From JAFGBI01 sp964454025 (GTDB lineage Bacteria > Myxococcota_A > Polyangia > Polyangiales > Polyangiaceae): a DNA stretch of 64,000 bases. The DNA lies in assembly GCA_964454025.1 (NCBI GenBank), contig CAYVRP010000028.1:1-64000 (forward strand), written 5' to 3'. The notes beneath the pieces are model-generated. The model had not been told where the DNA came from and did not search any database. It saw only the letters and a list, made by a program, of their open reading frames with translations. Position 1 is the first letter of the stretch. Each line of letters opens with the position of its first letter. Below are positions 55,162-63,316 of this stretch, in pieces. The translations under genes and the position numbers were made by a program.

Positions 55162-56508
55162 TCAAAGGCCGGCGCGCCGCGCCACCCGCGCGGCCTCGAC
55201 CCGAGCGCGCGCCGCCGCCCGCTCCGCGTCGAGGGTGACCAGCTCCCCGTCCCGGACCAGCAGTGCACCCCCGACGAGGACGTGGGTGACGTCGCGCGCC
55301 TGCGTCGCGTAGACGAGGGTGCCGACGGGGTCGACCTCCGGGACCGCGTGGGGGCGGCCCCGGCGGACGAGGACGAGATCGGCGAGCTTGCCCGGCTCGA
55401 TGGATCCGAGATCGTGCTCGCGACCGAGCAGGCGCGCGCCGTCGAGGGTGGCCAGGCGCAGCACGCGCCGGGCGGGGACCACCCCGGGACCGGCGCGCAG
55501 GCTGGCGAGGAGCGCAGCGTGCCGGAGCTCCACCCAGGGATCGAGGTTGTTGTTGCAGGGGGCGCCGTCCGGGCCGAGCCCCACCACGACCCCGGCCGCG
55601 ATCAACGCCGCCACGTCGGCCACGCCGCTGCCGAGCTTGAGGTTGGCGCTCGGGCAGTGCACCACCCCCGTGCCGTCGGCGGCGAGGTGGCGGCGCTCCG
55701 CCGCGGTGAGCTGCACGCCGTGCGCGAGGGAGGCGCGGCGGCCGCGCAGCCCCCAGCGCCGCAGCAGCGCGACGTCGCTGGCGCCGAAGGCGGCGCGCAC
55801 CGCTGCTCGCTCCGCGCGGTGCTCGGCGGCGTGGGTGTGGACGAGGGCGCCCGTCTCCGCCGCCCGCTCGACGGCCCCGCGCACCAGGGCCTCCGAGCAG
55901 GAGAGGACGAACCGCGGCACCCACACGTAGCTCGTCCGCCCGGTGACGTCGGCGCGGCAGCTCCGCTCCAGGCGCTCCGCGGAGGCGAGCGCGCCCCCGG
56001 TCGTCTCGACCAGGCGGCGAGGCACGCCGGCGCCGCGATCCATCAGCGCCTTGCCGCCGAAGAGGCGCACCCCCGCGCGCCGCGCCACCTCGAGGACGAC
56101 CTCGTAGTCGTGCACCGTCCCGTGATCGAGGACTGTCGTCACCCCGGCGCGGATGAGCTCCGCGAGGCCGAGCTCCGCGCTCGCGCGGAGCGAGGCGACG
56201 TCGTGCGCGGCCTCGAGGGGCCAGATCCGCTCGCGCAGCCAGGGGAGCAGCGGCAGGTCGTCCGCGGCGCCGCGGAACAGGGCCTGGCAGAGGTGCACGT
56301 GCGCCATCACCAGGCCAGGCAGGACGAAGGCGCCACGCGCGTCGAGCGTGGGGAGCCCCGGCGCCGCGGGCACCCGCCCCACGGCCGCGACGCGGCCGTC
56401 GCGCACGAGCACGTCCGCGCGACGCACCGTGTCGCGAGCATCGCAGGTGACCACGAGCCCGCCGCGGATGACCAGCGAGCGCCGCGGCTCGACGGGGCGC
56501 GAGCTCAT
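55162..56508 (-). CDS. Amidohydrolase, nucleoside/nucleobase deaminase type (MtaD/SsnA-like)
   Basis: A 448-residue zinc amidohydrolase. Metal ligands are H70 and H72 (MAHVHLCQ), a His in VHTHAAEHRAE and one in LAHGVQL, and the catalytic Asp in LGPDGAPCNNNLDPWVELR. The last motif is typical of the 5'-methylthioadenosine/S-adenosylhomocysteine and 8-oxoguanine deaminase subgroup. Its ATG overlaps the stop of the purine nucleoside phosphorylase gene (ATGA), which points to purine or methylthioadenosine salvage. The exact substrate cannot be told. Confidence 0.87.
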   Translation of the reverse strand: MSSRPVEPRRSLVIRGGLVVTCDARDTVRRADVLVRDGRVAAVGRVPAAPGLPTLDARGAFVLPGLVMAHVHLCQALFRGAADDLPLLPWLRERIWPLEAAHDVASLRASAELGLAELIRAGVTTVLDHGTVHDYEVVLEVARRAGVRLFGGKALMDRGAGVPRRLVETTGGALASAERLERSCRADVTGRTSYVWVPRFVLSCSEALVRGAVERAAETGALVHTHAAEHRAERAAVRAAFGASDVALLRRWGLRGRRASLAHGVQLTAAERRHLAADGTGVVHCPSANLKLGSGVADVAALIAAGVVVGLGPDGAPCNNNLDPWVELRHAALLASLRAGPGVVPARRVLRLATLDGARLLGREHDLGSIEPGKLADLVLVRRGRPHAVPEVDPVGTLVYATQARDVTHVLVGGALLVRDGELVTLDAERAAARARVEAARVARRAGL

Positions 56509-57347
56509 GGCCCCTCGACCAGCGCCCCGACCTCGATCACCCAGCGCGACAGCAGCGCGACGAACCGGCCCCGCGCGTCGCGCGCCGTAGCCTCCACCTC
56601 CGCGTGATCGAGCCCGCCCGAGCCGAGCCCGGCGGCGAGGTTGGTGATGCAGCTCATGGCGCCCACGCGCACGCCGCGATGCCGCAGCGCGATGACCTCG
56701 GGCACCGTGCTCATCCCCACCGCGTCGGCCCCGAGGGTTCGGAGCATGCGGATCTCCGCCGGCGTCTCGTAGCTGGGGCCGAGCATGGCGGCGTAGACGC
56801 CGCGCGCGAGCGGCACCCCGACGGCGCGCGCCGCGCGCTCGGCGGCGGCGACGAGCTCCGGATCGTAGGCGCACGTCAGGTCGGGGAACCGGGGACCGGC
56901 CGGATCGTTCGGCCCGACGAGCGGGTTGTGGCCCGTGAGGTTGAGGTGGTCGGTGATCACCAGGAACGAGCCGACCCCCAGCCCCTCGCGGATCCCCCCC
57001 GCGGCGTTGGTGAGCAGCACGGCGCGACAGCCGAGCTCCGCGAGCAGTCGCACGCCGAGCACGACCGCCGCCGGCGCGTGTCCCTCGTACAGGTGCACGC
57101 GCCCCTGGAGGCAGGCGACCCGGACCCCGCCCGAGATGCCGAGGCAGAGGTTGCCCGCGTGCCCGGGCACGCGGACGGTCGGCAGGTGCGGGATCTCGGC
57201 GTAGGGGATCTGCACTCGTTCGGCGAGGTCGTCGGCGAAGGCCCCGAGCCCGGAGCCGAGCACCACCCCCACGCGGGCCCCCGCCACCCGCGCCAGCACG
57301 GCGTCGCGCGCCTCGAGGAGCGCGTCCGGGGCACGCTCCGCTTCCAT
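56505..57347 (-). CDS. punA: Purine nucleoside phosphorylase (trimeric type I)
   Basis: A 280-residue cytoplasmic enzyme splitting inosine/guanosine with phosphate. Motifs: VVLGSGLGAFADDL (phosphate loop), GRVHLYEGHA, LLTNAAGGIREGL, LGPSYETPAEIRMLRTLGAD and VGMSTVPEVIALRH. The Glu of YETPAE and the Asn of CITNLAAGL form the 6-oxopurine-specific pair, which favours PNP over methylthioadenosine phosphorylase. The ATG at 57347 matches the normal length. It is the first gene of a two-gene operon with the amidohydrolase. Confidence 0.92.
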   Translation of the reverse strand: MEAERAPDALLEARDAVLARVAGARVGVVLGSGLGAFADDLAERVQIPYAEIPHLPTVRVPGHAGNLCLGISGGVRVACLQGRVHLYEGHAPAAVVLGVRLLAELGCRAVLLTNAAGGIREGLGVGSFLVITDHLNLTGHNPLVGPNDPAGPRFPDLTCAYDPELVAAAERAARAVGVPLARGVYAAMLGPSYETPAEIRMLRTLGADAVGMSTVPEVIALRHRGVRVGAMSCITNLAAGLGSGGLDHAEVEATARDARGRFVALLSRWVIEVGALVEGP

Positions 57348-57598
57348 GGCAGGCCATCGGCTAGGCGAGCAGGCGGTCCGCGCCAAGCGGGAAGTCGCGG
57401 CCGCTGGCACGGGGCAGGGAGCCCCCGATCCAGGCCGGCTGAGCGGTCCTGAACGGCGGTTCCTGCCCTCCGGCCGCCGGCGCTGAAGCGGCGGGCAGGA
57501 GCGGCTCGACCGGGCGGGACTGTGCTATGAGCAGCCGCTCCGACGGGAGCGCTCCGAGCTGTGGCTCGCGCCCTGCGCGTTCCGTCCAGCGAGGACTC

Positions 57599-57937
57599 AT
57601 GGCATCGAAACTCGAGCAATTCTTGAAAGAAAAGGGGATCGACCCGCGACGCGTGCTGGTGGCGTCTCGCGCCCTCGAGGCGCTGCGCCCCGAGGACCGT
57701 CTGCTCAAGCGAGCGCAGCGGAAGGCGCGAAGCGAGGAAGGCGGCGCGAAGAAACCGGAACCCGGAGAGGCCAGGCCTCGTCCCCGCTCGGGACGACCCG
57801 TCAACGCCCGGCTGCTCCGGGACGCCACCGCCGGCAAGCCGGTGACCGGTCCGGAGAAGACCCGCCTGCTCCGGGCCATCAACCGGCTCCTCGAGCAGAA
57901 GCAGCAGCCGCCGGTCGATCTTCGCGCGCTGTTCTGA
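57599..57937 (+). CDS. Small basic hypothetical protein, 112 residues
   Basis: Starts at the ATG at 57599 with GAGGA a few bases upstream. The N-terminus is a conserved-looking helical stretch (SKLEQFLKEKGIDPRRVLVA, RALEALRPEDRLLKRAQRKA). A Lys/Pro/Arg linker follows, and a second helix ends in LLRAINRLLEQKQQPPVDLR. There is no signal peptide or membrane helix. The many Lys/Arg suggest nucleic-acid or ribosome contact, but this is a guess. No family was recognised. Confidence 0.65.
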   Translation: MASKLEQFLKEKGIDPRRVLVASRALEALRPEDRLLKRAQRKARSEEGGAKKPEPGEARPRPRSGRPVNARLLRDATAGKPVTGPEKTRLLRAINRLLEQKQQPPVDLRALF

Positions 57938-57970
57938 AGAACCGGGCGCTCCCGGGCACCGAATCGACCG

Positions 57971-58768
57971 GTGTCCGTCGCTGCGCTGGCGCTCGCGCCG
58001 TCCCTACCCGAGCCGCGGAACGCGGCGGCCTGGCCCTGGTCGCGGGGTAGACTCGTGACCGTGGACGACGCGCGGGAGCTGATGGCCCTGGTGGTGCGCG
58101 ACGGGCTCGGAGCGCCGGTGGCCGCGAGGGCGCCAGTGCGACGCAGCGCGCCGCCCGACCCGCCGGCGTCCGTCGTCGCTCGCGCACGCGATGGTGACGC
58201 CACCGCCTTCCGCGAGCTCTTCCGCACGCACCGCAGCGAGGTCGCGCGCCTGGTCCTGCGCCTGCTCGGACGCGCCACCGAGCTCGAAGACGTGGTCCAG
58301 GAGGTCTTCCTCCAAGTCCACCGGAGCCTCAAGGATTTCCGCGGCCAGTCGAGGTTCTCGACCTGGCTCTACCGGGTGACCGTCAACGTGGTGCTCATGC
58401 ACCGCCGCGCCGCGCGCAGCCGCCCGATCTTCGTCGAGCGCTCGGAGGAAGCCGCGCGCGCGGCCGTGGGGGAAGCGTTGAGCCCCGACGAGCTCGCGGC
58501 CCGCAACGCGCGACTCGCCGCGCTGGGGCGGCTGCTGGATCGGCTGAGCGAGAAGAAGCGGACGGTGTGGGTGCTGCACGAGCTCGAGGGCGTGCCCCCG
58601 GCCGAGATCGCCGAGATCGTGGGCGCCTCCGTGCTCACGGTACGCACCCGACTCTTCTACGCGCGACGCGACCTCGCCGCCCTGATCCCGGACGAGCCGG
58701 CCCTGGCCGCGCTCGCGGCCGAGCTCCAGCCGGGGCGAGCAGGCGACCGCGGGGAGGAGACGCGGTGA
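57971..58768 (+). CDS. ECF-type RNA polymerase sigma factor
   Basis: Up to 265 residues from the GTG at 57971. GTG 58055 or ATG 58082 are credible later starts, since the first 30-40 residues are not sigma-like. Region 2 is at about 67-135: AFRELFRTHRSEVARLVLRL, LEDVVQEVFLQVHRSLKDF (core contact) and SRFSTWLYRVTVNVVLMHRR (-10 recognition). Region 4 is at about 180-240: SEKKRTVWVLHELEGVPPAE and IAEIVGASVLTVRTRLFYAR (-35 HTH). Its stop overlaps the FecR-domain gene (GTGA), a usual sigma/anti-sigma arrangement. Confidence 0.92.
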   Translation: MSVAALALAPSLPEPRNAAAWPWSRGRLVTVDDARELMALVVRDGLGAPVAARAPVRRSAPPDPPASVVARARDGDATAFRELFRTHRSEVARLVLRLLGRATELEDVVQEVFLQVHRSLKDFRGQSRFSTWLYRVTVNVVLMHRRAARSRPIFVERSEEAARAAVGEALSPDELAARNARLAALGRLLDRLSEKKRTVWVLHELEGVPPAEIAEIVGASVLTVRTRLFYARRDLAALIPDEPALAALAAELQPGRAGDRGEETR

Positions 58769-59871
58769 CTGACCCGGCCGCGCGCCGCGCGCTCGAACAT
58801 GTCGGCCGCGAGCTCCGCGAGGCGCCGCTGCCCGCGATCGACTGGGAGCGCCTGGAGGCGGTCCTGGAGCAGCGCCTGGCGGCGCCGCCCCGCGCGGCCG
58901 CCCCGCGGCTTGGCTGGCCGCTCCTGGCCGCGGCCGTGAGCGTCGCGGGGCTCGGCGGCCTGTGGCTCGCCTGGACGCACGCGCCACGGCCAGCGCCGCC
59001 GAGCGCGGATCACGTGAACCCTGCGGTCGGCGGGGCCACCGAACCGTCCCGCGTCGTCGCCACGACGCCAGGGGTCGCGCTGATTGACGGGGAGACGCTC
59101 GTGGTCGGTGACGCGCTCGACGCCCCCGCGGGGGGCCTCGAGGTCACGCACGGGCAGCGGGTGGTCTGGACGCTCGCGCCCGGCGGACGCGCGCGGATCC
59201 AGGAGATCGGTCAACGACTGACGATCGCGCTCGTTTCCGGGTCGCTGCGCGCCGAGGTCGCCCCCGGCTCGGCGCCCGAGATCTTCGCAGTCGAGGTGGA
59301 CGGGACGCGCATCGCCGTGCACGGCACGATCTTCCGCGTGGAGCGAGGAGCCGACCGGGTCGCGGTAGCCGTGGAGCGCGGGGCCGTGGTGGTGCTCCCG
59401 GCGCAGGATCGCGGCCGAAACCCGGGGCTGATCGTCGCAGCGCCAGAACGCCGGGCCTTCTCGCTGGCGGGGCTGCCGGTGGCGCGGCCCGACGGCGCGG
59501 CTGACGCGTCCGCGTCGGGCGCGCCGGGGGCCGTGCACCGTGCGCCCCCATCGCGCAAGACCGCGGTCCTGACTGCTCCGAGCGCGTTCCCGGCGCGGCC
59601 CGGGGAGCTCGAGGCGGCGGCCTACGGGGTGACGGGGGCCGTGCAGCGCTGCTTCGCGACGCACACGCCCGCCGTCGCGGAAGGCCACGTGACTGCGGAG
59701 GTCGGCGTGTCTCTCCTCGTCGCTCCGGACGGCAGGCTCCTCGACCTCGCCTTCGCGCCCCCGCTCGCGCCGGCGGTGGCCGGGTGCAGCCAGTCCGCGG
59801 CCCGCCAGGTCCGGCTTCCGGCGCCCGGGGTGGAGACGCGCATCGAGCGCACGCTGTCGCTCGTCCGCTGA
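58765..59871 (+). CDS. FecR-domain membrane protein, probable anti-sigma factor
   Basis: A 368-residue protein. The GTG at 58765 is preceded by GGGGAGGAG and overlaps the sigma stop. A short cytoplasmic helix region (about 1-48) would bind the sigma factor, a membrane helix spans 51-70, and a periplasmic FecR-like beta domain follows at about 95-205 (GLEVTHGQRVVWTLAPGGRA, FAVEVDGTRIAVHGTIFRVE). The C-terminus (about 285-368) looks like an AgmX/PglI-type module (VQRCFATHTPAVAEGHVTAE, SLLVAPDGRLLDLAFAPPLA). There is no zinc-binding anti-sigma motif. The inducing signal is unknown. Confidence 0.82.
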   Translation: MTDPAARRALEHVGRELREAPLPAIDWERLEAVLEQRLAAPPRAAAPRLGWPLLAAAVSVAGLGGLWLAWTHAPRPAPPSADHVNPAVGGATEPSRVVATTPGVALIDGETLVVGDALDAPAGGLEVTHGQRVVWTLAPGGRARIQEIGQRLTIALVSGSLRAEVAPGSAPEIFAVEVDGTRIAVHGTIFRVERGADRVAVAVERGAVVVLPAQDRGRNPGLIVAAPERRAFSLAGLPVARPDGAADASASGAPGAVHRAPPSRKTAVLTAPSAFPARPGELEAAAYGVTGAVQRCFATHTPAVAEGHVTAEVGVSLLVAPDGRLLDLAFAPPLAPAVAGCSQSAARQVRLPAPGVETRIERTLSLVR

Positions 59872-59905
59872 CGCCAGCCGTTTGCAGGCGGCCGCGGCGA
59901 GAGGC

Positions 59906-60316
59906 TCAGCGCTCCCGCTCGAGGATGACGAAGCGGCCGTTGCCGACGGCCCAGCGGGCGCGGCGGTCGGACTCGAGCTCGAGGGTGAGCCGGTCCGTCC
60001 GCCCGTCCTGCCCTCGAACCCGGAGCTCCACCTTCCGATCTACCGCCGAGACGATCTGGTAGCGGCCGCTTCGCGGCTCCTCGGCCGGGATCGCCACGGT
60101 CACGTTCCGCCCGGAAAACTCGAGGCTCGCGCCCTTGGCCCAGCCGGTGGCGGCGGGCAGCGCCTCCTCGTCGACGTTCTCGACCCCGGAGCCGAGCCAG
60201 CGACCGGACAGGCGGCGTTCCACCGGGTTGCCCCAGCACCCGACCGCGAAGCCCGCGAGGACCATGAGCGCTGCTCGTTCGAGCGCCTTGCTCGCCTTTC
60301 GGCTCGGTGAATCCAT
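59906..60316 (-). CDS. Small lipoprotein, unknown function
   Basis: A 136-residue lipoprotein with a basic N-terminus and signal ending FAVGC (C27). The mature part is a single small beta-rich domain (RWLGSGVENVDEEALPAATG, RYQIVSAVDRKVELRVRGQD, RARWAVGNGRFVILERER), like lipocalin-type or META-like small envelope proteins, though no family can be assigned. The start lies only about 10 bases from a strong -10-like TACAAT and beside a perfect palindrome, so it may be tightly regulated with a very short leader. It converges on the FecR gene. Confidence 0.72.
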   Translation of the reverse strand: MDSPSRKASKALERAALMVLAGFAVGCWGNPVERRLSGRWLGSGVENVDEEALPAATGWAKGASLEFSGRNVTVAIPAEEPRSGRYQIVSAVDRKVELRVRGQDGRTDRLTLELESDRRARWAVGNGRFVILERER

Positions 60317-60325
60317 GACTCTCTT

Positions 60326-60345
60326 ATTGTAGGATCACATCCTAC
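60326..60345 (-). promoter_or_regulatory. Palindromic operator with overlapping -10 element
   Basis: GTAGGAT-CAC-ATCCTAC at 60329-60345 is a perfect 7-3-7 inverted repeat in an AT-rich patch. On the minus strand it runs into TACAAT (60331-60326), a 5-of-6 match to the -10 consensus. Transcription would start about 3 bases before the lipoprotein ATG at 60316. No clear -35 is seen at 17 bp. Confidence 0.5.
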
Positions 60346-60409
60346 TTGGGCGTACAAAAACATACCCTTCGCCCGGCTAGCCGGTTGTCTCATCGAGCAA
60401 CGGGACGAA

Positions 60410-61396
60410 CTACGGCTCGCGGCAGCACCGCACGCCGAGGCTGTAGTCGAAGTATTCGCGGGGGTGGGCCGAGATCCGCGCGCCGCACCCCTCCTTGGTG
60501 GCCCGCGCGTAGAAGCCCCCGAGAAAGACGCCGTCCGCATCGTCGACCCACTCGTCCAGGTTGCCGACCATGTCGTACAGGCCGTCCTCGCCCCAGCGGC
60601 TGCGGCAGTCCGGCGTCGCGCCCGCGGCGCGGAGGAGCGGGCGCCCGGCAACGGTGACCGCGTTGAGTCGCGGGTCCAGGTGGCCCTCCGAGGCGTTGCC
60701 GTGCAAGAGGGCGGCGGGGTGAGCCTCGCGGAAGACGTTGCAACGCCCGGCCTCGTACTCGTCGCCGTAGGGGAAAGGGCGGTCCTGCTCGCCGCGGCAG
60801 GCGAGCACCCACTCCGCCTCGGTGCAGAGGCGCTTGCCCGCGTTCCGGCAGGCGCGCTCCGCCACGTTCGCGTCGAGGTAGCCCTGCGGCGGCTCCCCGG
60901 CGCGCACCACCGCGGCGAAGTCGTAGCGCTCCGTGAGCTGCCAGGGTGGCAGCGGCGGGACGCCCATGGTGCGGCCGAGCTCGGTCGGCGCGGCGGCGCG
61001 GGCGCGCGTCCAGTGCTCGAACGCGGCGCGCGCATGCACCGCCAGGGGGTGGTAGTGGGCCGAGAGGCGCCTACGGCCGCCGAGCTCCTCCAGCACCACC
61101 TCGTAGCGATCCACGCAGAGGCGACCCGCCACCAGGACCATCTCCGGAGGACAGCGGCGACCCGCGAGCGGCGCCGCGAGCGACGCCGCCGGGCGCGAGA
61201 CGTCCGGCGCAGGCAGGTCACCGCCGTCTGGCAGGTACAGGATCGCCGGCCTGGGGTCGGGCGGGAGGGACGACGGCGCGCTCGCGCCCGCGCTCGATGC
61301 ACCCTCGCCGTCGGCGTGGCCGCGGTCTCGGCAGCCCGCCGCCGCGCCCGCGACCAGGACCCCGCACGCCACGACGCCCCCCTTCGCCGCGCGCAC
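60410..61396 (-). CDS. Lipoprotein with FGE-sulfatase (formylglycine-generating enzyme-like) domain
   Basis: A 328-residue lipoprotein. The GTG at 61396 gives a signal with lipobox AAAGC (C22). After a Ser/Pro linker, residues about 78-328 have the FGE/SUMF1-like fold: EMVLVAGRLCVDRYEVVLEE, GKRLCTEAEWVLACRGEQDR, FPYGDEYEAGRCNVF, GLYDMVGNLDEWVDDADGVF and the ending LGVRCCREP. Many Myxococcota carry such FGE-like surface proteins that are not true formylglycine enzymes; a binding or structural role is likely. No sulfatase is adjacent. Confidence 0.83.
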   Translation of the reverse strand: MRAAKGGVVACGVLVAGAAAGCRDRGHADGEGASSAGASAPSSLPPDPRPAILYLPDGGDLPAPDVSRPAASLAAPLAGRRCPPEMVLVAGRLCVDRYEVVLEELGGRRRLSAHYHPLAVHARAAFEHWTRARAAAPTELGRTMGVPPLPPWQLTERYDFAAVVRAGEPPQGYLDANVAERACRNAGKRLCTEAEWVLACRGEQDRPFPYGDEYEAGRCNVFREAHPAALLHGNASEGHLDPRLNAVTVAGRPLLRAAGATPDCRSRWGEDGLYDMVGNLDEWVDDADGVFLGGFYARATKEGCGARISAHPREYFDYSLGVRCCREP

Positions 61397-61461
61397 GGCC
61401 CGCCCACCGGGCGCCCGTGACCCCGCTCGGCACCGACCGCGACGGGCCGCGACGACCACGA

Positions 61462-61683
61462 CTACTTGCCGCGATAAACGATGAGGCCGTGCGTCAGGTC
61501 GTAGGGCGACACGGCGACGCGGACGCGATCCCCCGGAAGCACCCGGATGTGGTGGCGGCGCATCCGACCCGAGAGCTGAGCGCGCACGATCGCGCCCCCC
61601 TGGTCGACCCGGATGTTGTACTGACCACCGCCGAGAGCGTCCTGGATCACGCCCTCCATCTCCACCAAGTCGCCCTTGCTCAT
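61462..61683 (-). CDS. infA: Translation initiation factor IF-1
   Basis: A 73-residue OB-fold protein that binds the 30S A-site during initiation. The sequence is typical: SKGDLVEMEGVIQDALGGGQ, IRAQLSGRMRRHHIRVLPGD-type core, and DRVRVAVSPYDLTHGLIVYR. The ATG at 61683 gives the standard length. It stands alone, 65 bp upstream of the FGE-like lipoprotein gene on the same strand. Confidence 0.97.
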   Translation of the reverse strand: MSKGDLVEMEGVIQDALGGGQYNIRVDQGGAIVRAQLSGRMRRHHIRVLPGDRVRVAVSPYDLTHGLIVYRGK

Positions 61684-61781
61684 GCGCGAAATCTCTTCGC
61701 CGCTGGGCTCGCTCGGATCCCGGCCGCGAGCGGACGCTGACACATCGGACACCTTGATGCAAGCTCGCCCTCGACCCGGAG

Positions 61782-63011
61782 ATGGACCAGGTGACACGAG
61801 GTGACCGTCACGCCCGGGGTGGCGGCGAGGAGGTCGTCGCGCACGGGGCGCGCCGCGCCCGCGCCCTCGCGGCGCTCGGCCTGGCGACGATCTGCGTCGC
61901 CTGGCCGGCGGCGGGCCAGCGACCGCTGCCCCCCGGTGCCACCGGCTGGCGCGACGCCGGCCACGGCGCGGTGCGCGGGCTGACGGTCGGACCGCTCGAG
62001 AACACCGCGTTCCCGGGGCGCGGTTACGGCACGGAGGCCTTCGCCCGCGGCGTGGCGGAGGCCGCGCGCCTGGGCGCCACCTGGCTCAGCATCACCCCCT
62101 ACGGTCGCGTCTTCGACCTCGCTCCTACCGGCGTGAGCCTCTCGTTCGAGGCCCCGCACGCACAGAACCGCGCCGCCATCGCGCGCGCGGTGAGGATGGC
62201 GCATGCGGCCGGGCTCCGCGTGATGATGGTGCCCCACCTGTGGGTGGAGACGGGCGCCTGGCGGGGCGAGCTCGACCCCGGCGACGACGCGGCGTGGGCG
62301 CGGTGGGCGCGCGGCTATCGCGCCTTCGTGCTGGCATGGGCCACGGTGGCCCGGGAAACCGAGGTCGACCTGTTCTCGGTCGGCGTGGAGCTGCGCACCT
62401 GGGTGACCACCACGCGCGCCCCCTCCTTCGTCGACGTCATCCACGCCGTGCGCGACGTCTACCCGGGGCCGCTCACCTACGCCGCCAACTGGGACGACGT
62501 GGCCGACACGGTGATCCTCGGCGAGCTCGACGTGATCGGGATCAACGCCTTCTTCCCGCTCCACTGGGAGAACGGCGCGAGCTTCGCCGAGCTTCTGGCC
62601 GGCGGGGAGCGCGCGGCGGCCGTGGCGGCGGAGGTCGCCGCGGCCTGGGAGCGTCCGGTCCTCTTCACCGAGTTCGGCTACACCACCCGGCGCGACTGCG
62701 CCGTGCGACCTTGGGAGTGGCCCGAGCACCTCGGCGCGGTCACCGTGGACGAGTCCGCGCAGGCCGAGGCCTACTACGCGCTGCTCCGGCCGCTCCTCGA
62801 CGCCCCCTGGTTCGCGGGATTCTTCGTGTGGCGCGTGGTCGCCGATCCCGACGACGTCACCCAGGAGGCCGAGTGGGGATTCTCTCCGCGCGGCAAGCAG
62901 GCCGAGCTGATCCTGCGCGACGCCTACCGCGCGCACTGGGCGGCGGACGGGGAGCGGCCGACCGGCGCCGCGCTCCACCGCCCCGCGAGCACGCGCATCG
63001 GGGGGTTCTGA
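61782..63011 (+). CDS. Glycoside hydrolase, GH113-like (beta-mannanase type TIM barrel)
   Basis: A 409-residue exported protein. The signal region is about residues 20-46 (RRARALAALGLATICVAWPA, cleavage near AAG-QR); the ATG at 61782 or the GTG at 61791 may start it. The TIM-barrel pattern is clear: RGLTVGPLENTAFPGRGYGT, LRVMMVPHLWVETGAW, acid/base Glu203 in SVGVELRTW, VIGINAFFPLHWENG, nucleophile Glu297 in PVLFTEFGYTTR, and FFVWRVVADPDD. The domain matches the GH113 family. Substrate specificity is not shown. It is divergent from infA. Confidence 0.85.
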   Translation: MDQVTRGDRHARGGGEEVVAHGARRARALAALGLATICVAWPAAGQRPLPPGATGWRDAGHGAVRGLTVGPLENTAFPGRGYGTEAFARGVAEAARLGATWLSITPYGRVFDLAPTGVSLSFEAPHAQNRAAIARAVRMAHAAGLRVMMVPHLWVETGAWRGELDPGDDAAWARWARGYRAFVLAWATVARETEVDLFSVGVELRTWVTTTRAPSFVDVIHAVRDVYPGPLTYAANWDDVADTVILGELDVIGINAFFPLHWENGASFAELLAGGERAAAVAAEVAAAWERPVLFTEFGYTTRRDCAVRPWEWPEHLGAVTVDESAQAEAYYALLRPLLDAPWFAGFFVWRVVADPDDVTQEAEWGFSPRGKQAELILRDAYRAHWAADGERPTGAALHRPASTRIGGF

Positions 63012-63316
63012 GCCGCGCGCGGCGCGCGTTCCTGCGCCCCGAGAAAAAAGTTGGCCTGGGCTCCCCGGGCGTGCGATCCGAAGGCGATGGTGGGTGCCGC
63101 GGTCCGCGAGGGCCGCGGCGCGAGGGAAGCTGATGGACCGTCACGTCAACGCGAACCCGCGGCCATCCGGCAGCCGCGGCCCGCTCGCGCTCAAGCTCGG
63201 GCTCGGCCCAAGGCGCTGAGCCCGGCGCGAGCGGCGAGCGGGGTGGGCGCGCGGCGGCGCGACCGCGTCGCGCGCCCCCGTGGCGCCCTCGCCTCCGCCG
63301 TCCTAGGTTGCTGGCC
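63012..63316. other. 305-bp intergenic region
   Basis: Between the GH113-like gene and the radical SAM gene. It holds one 28-codon reading frame with a good ribosome binding site (63133-63219) and an A-run (gagaaaaaag) near 63043. No hairpin terminator or clear promoter was recognised. Confidence 0.5.
63133..63219 (+). CDS. Possible 28-residue small protein
   Basis: The ATG at 63133 is preceded by GAGGGA at 6-base spacing. The predicted peptide is basic and Pro/Gly-rich (MDRHVNANPRPSGSRGPLAL...), with no hydrophobic segment. The evidence is only the ribosome binding site and the start/stop; conservation was not checked. Confidence 0.3.
   Translation: MDRHVNANPRPSGSRGPLALKLGLGPRR

Noticed and set aside
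60410..61396. Active formylglycine-generating enzyme for sulfatases
   Set aside because: The protein is a lipoprotein with no sulfatase nearby and ends in a short LGVRCCREP; an FGE-like fold without that activity is more likely.
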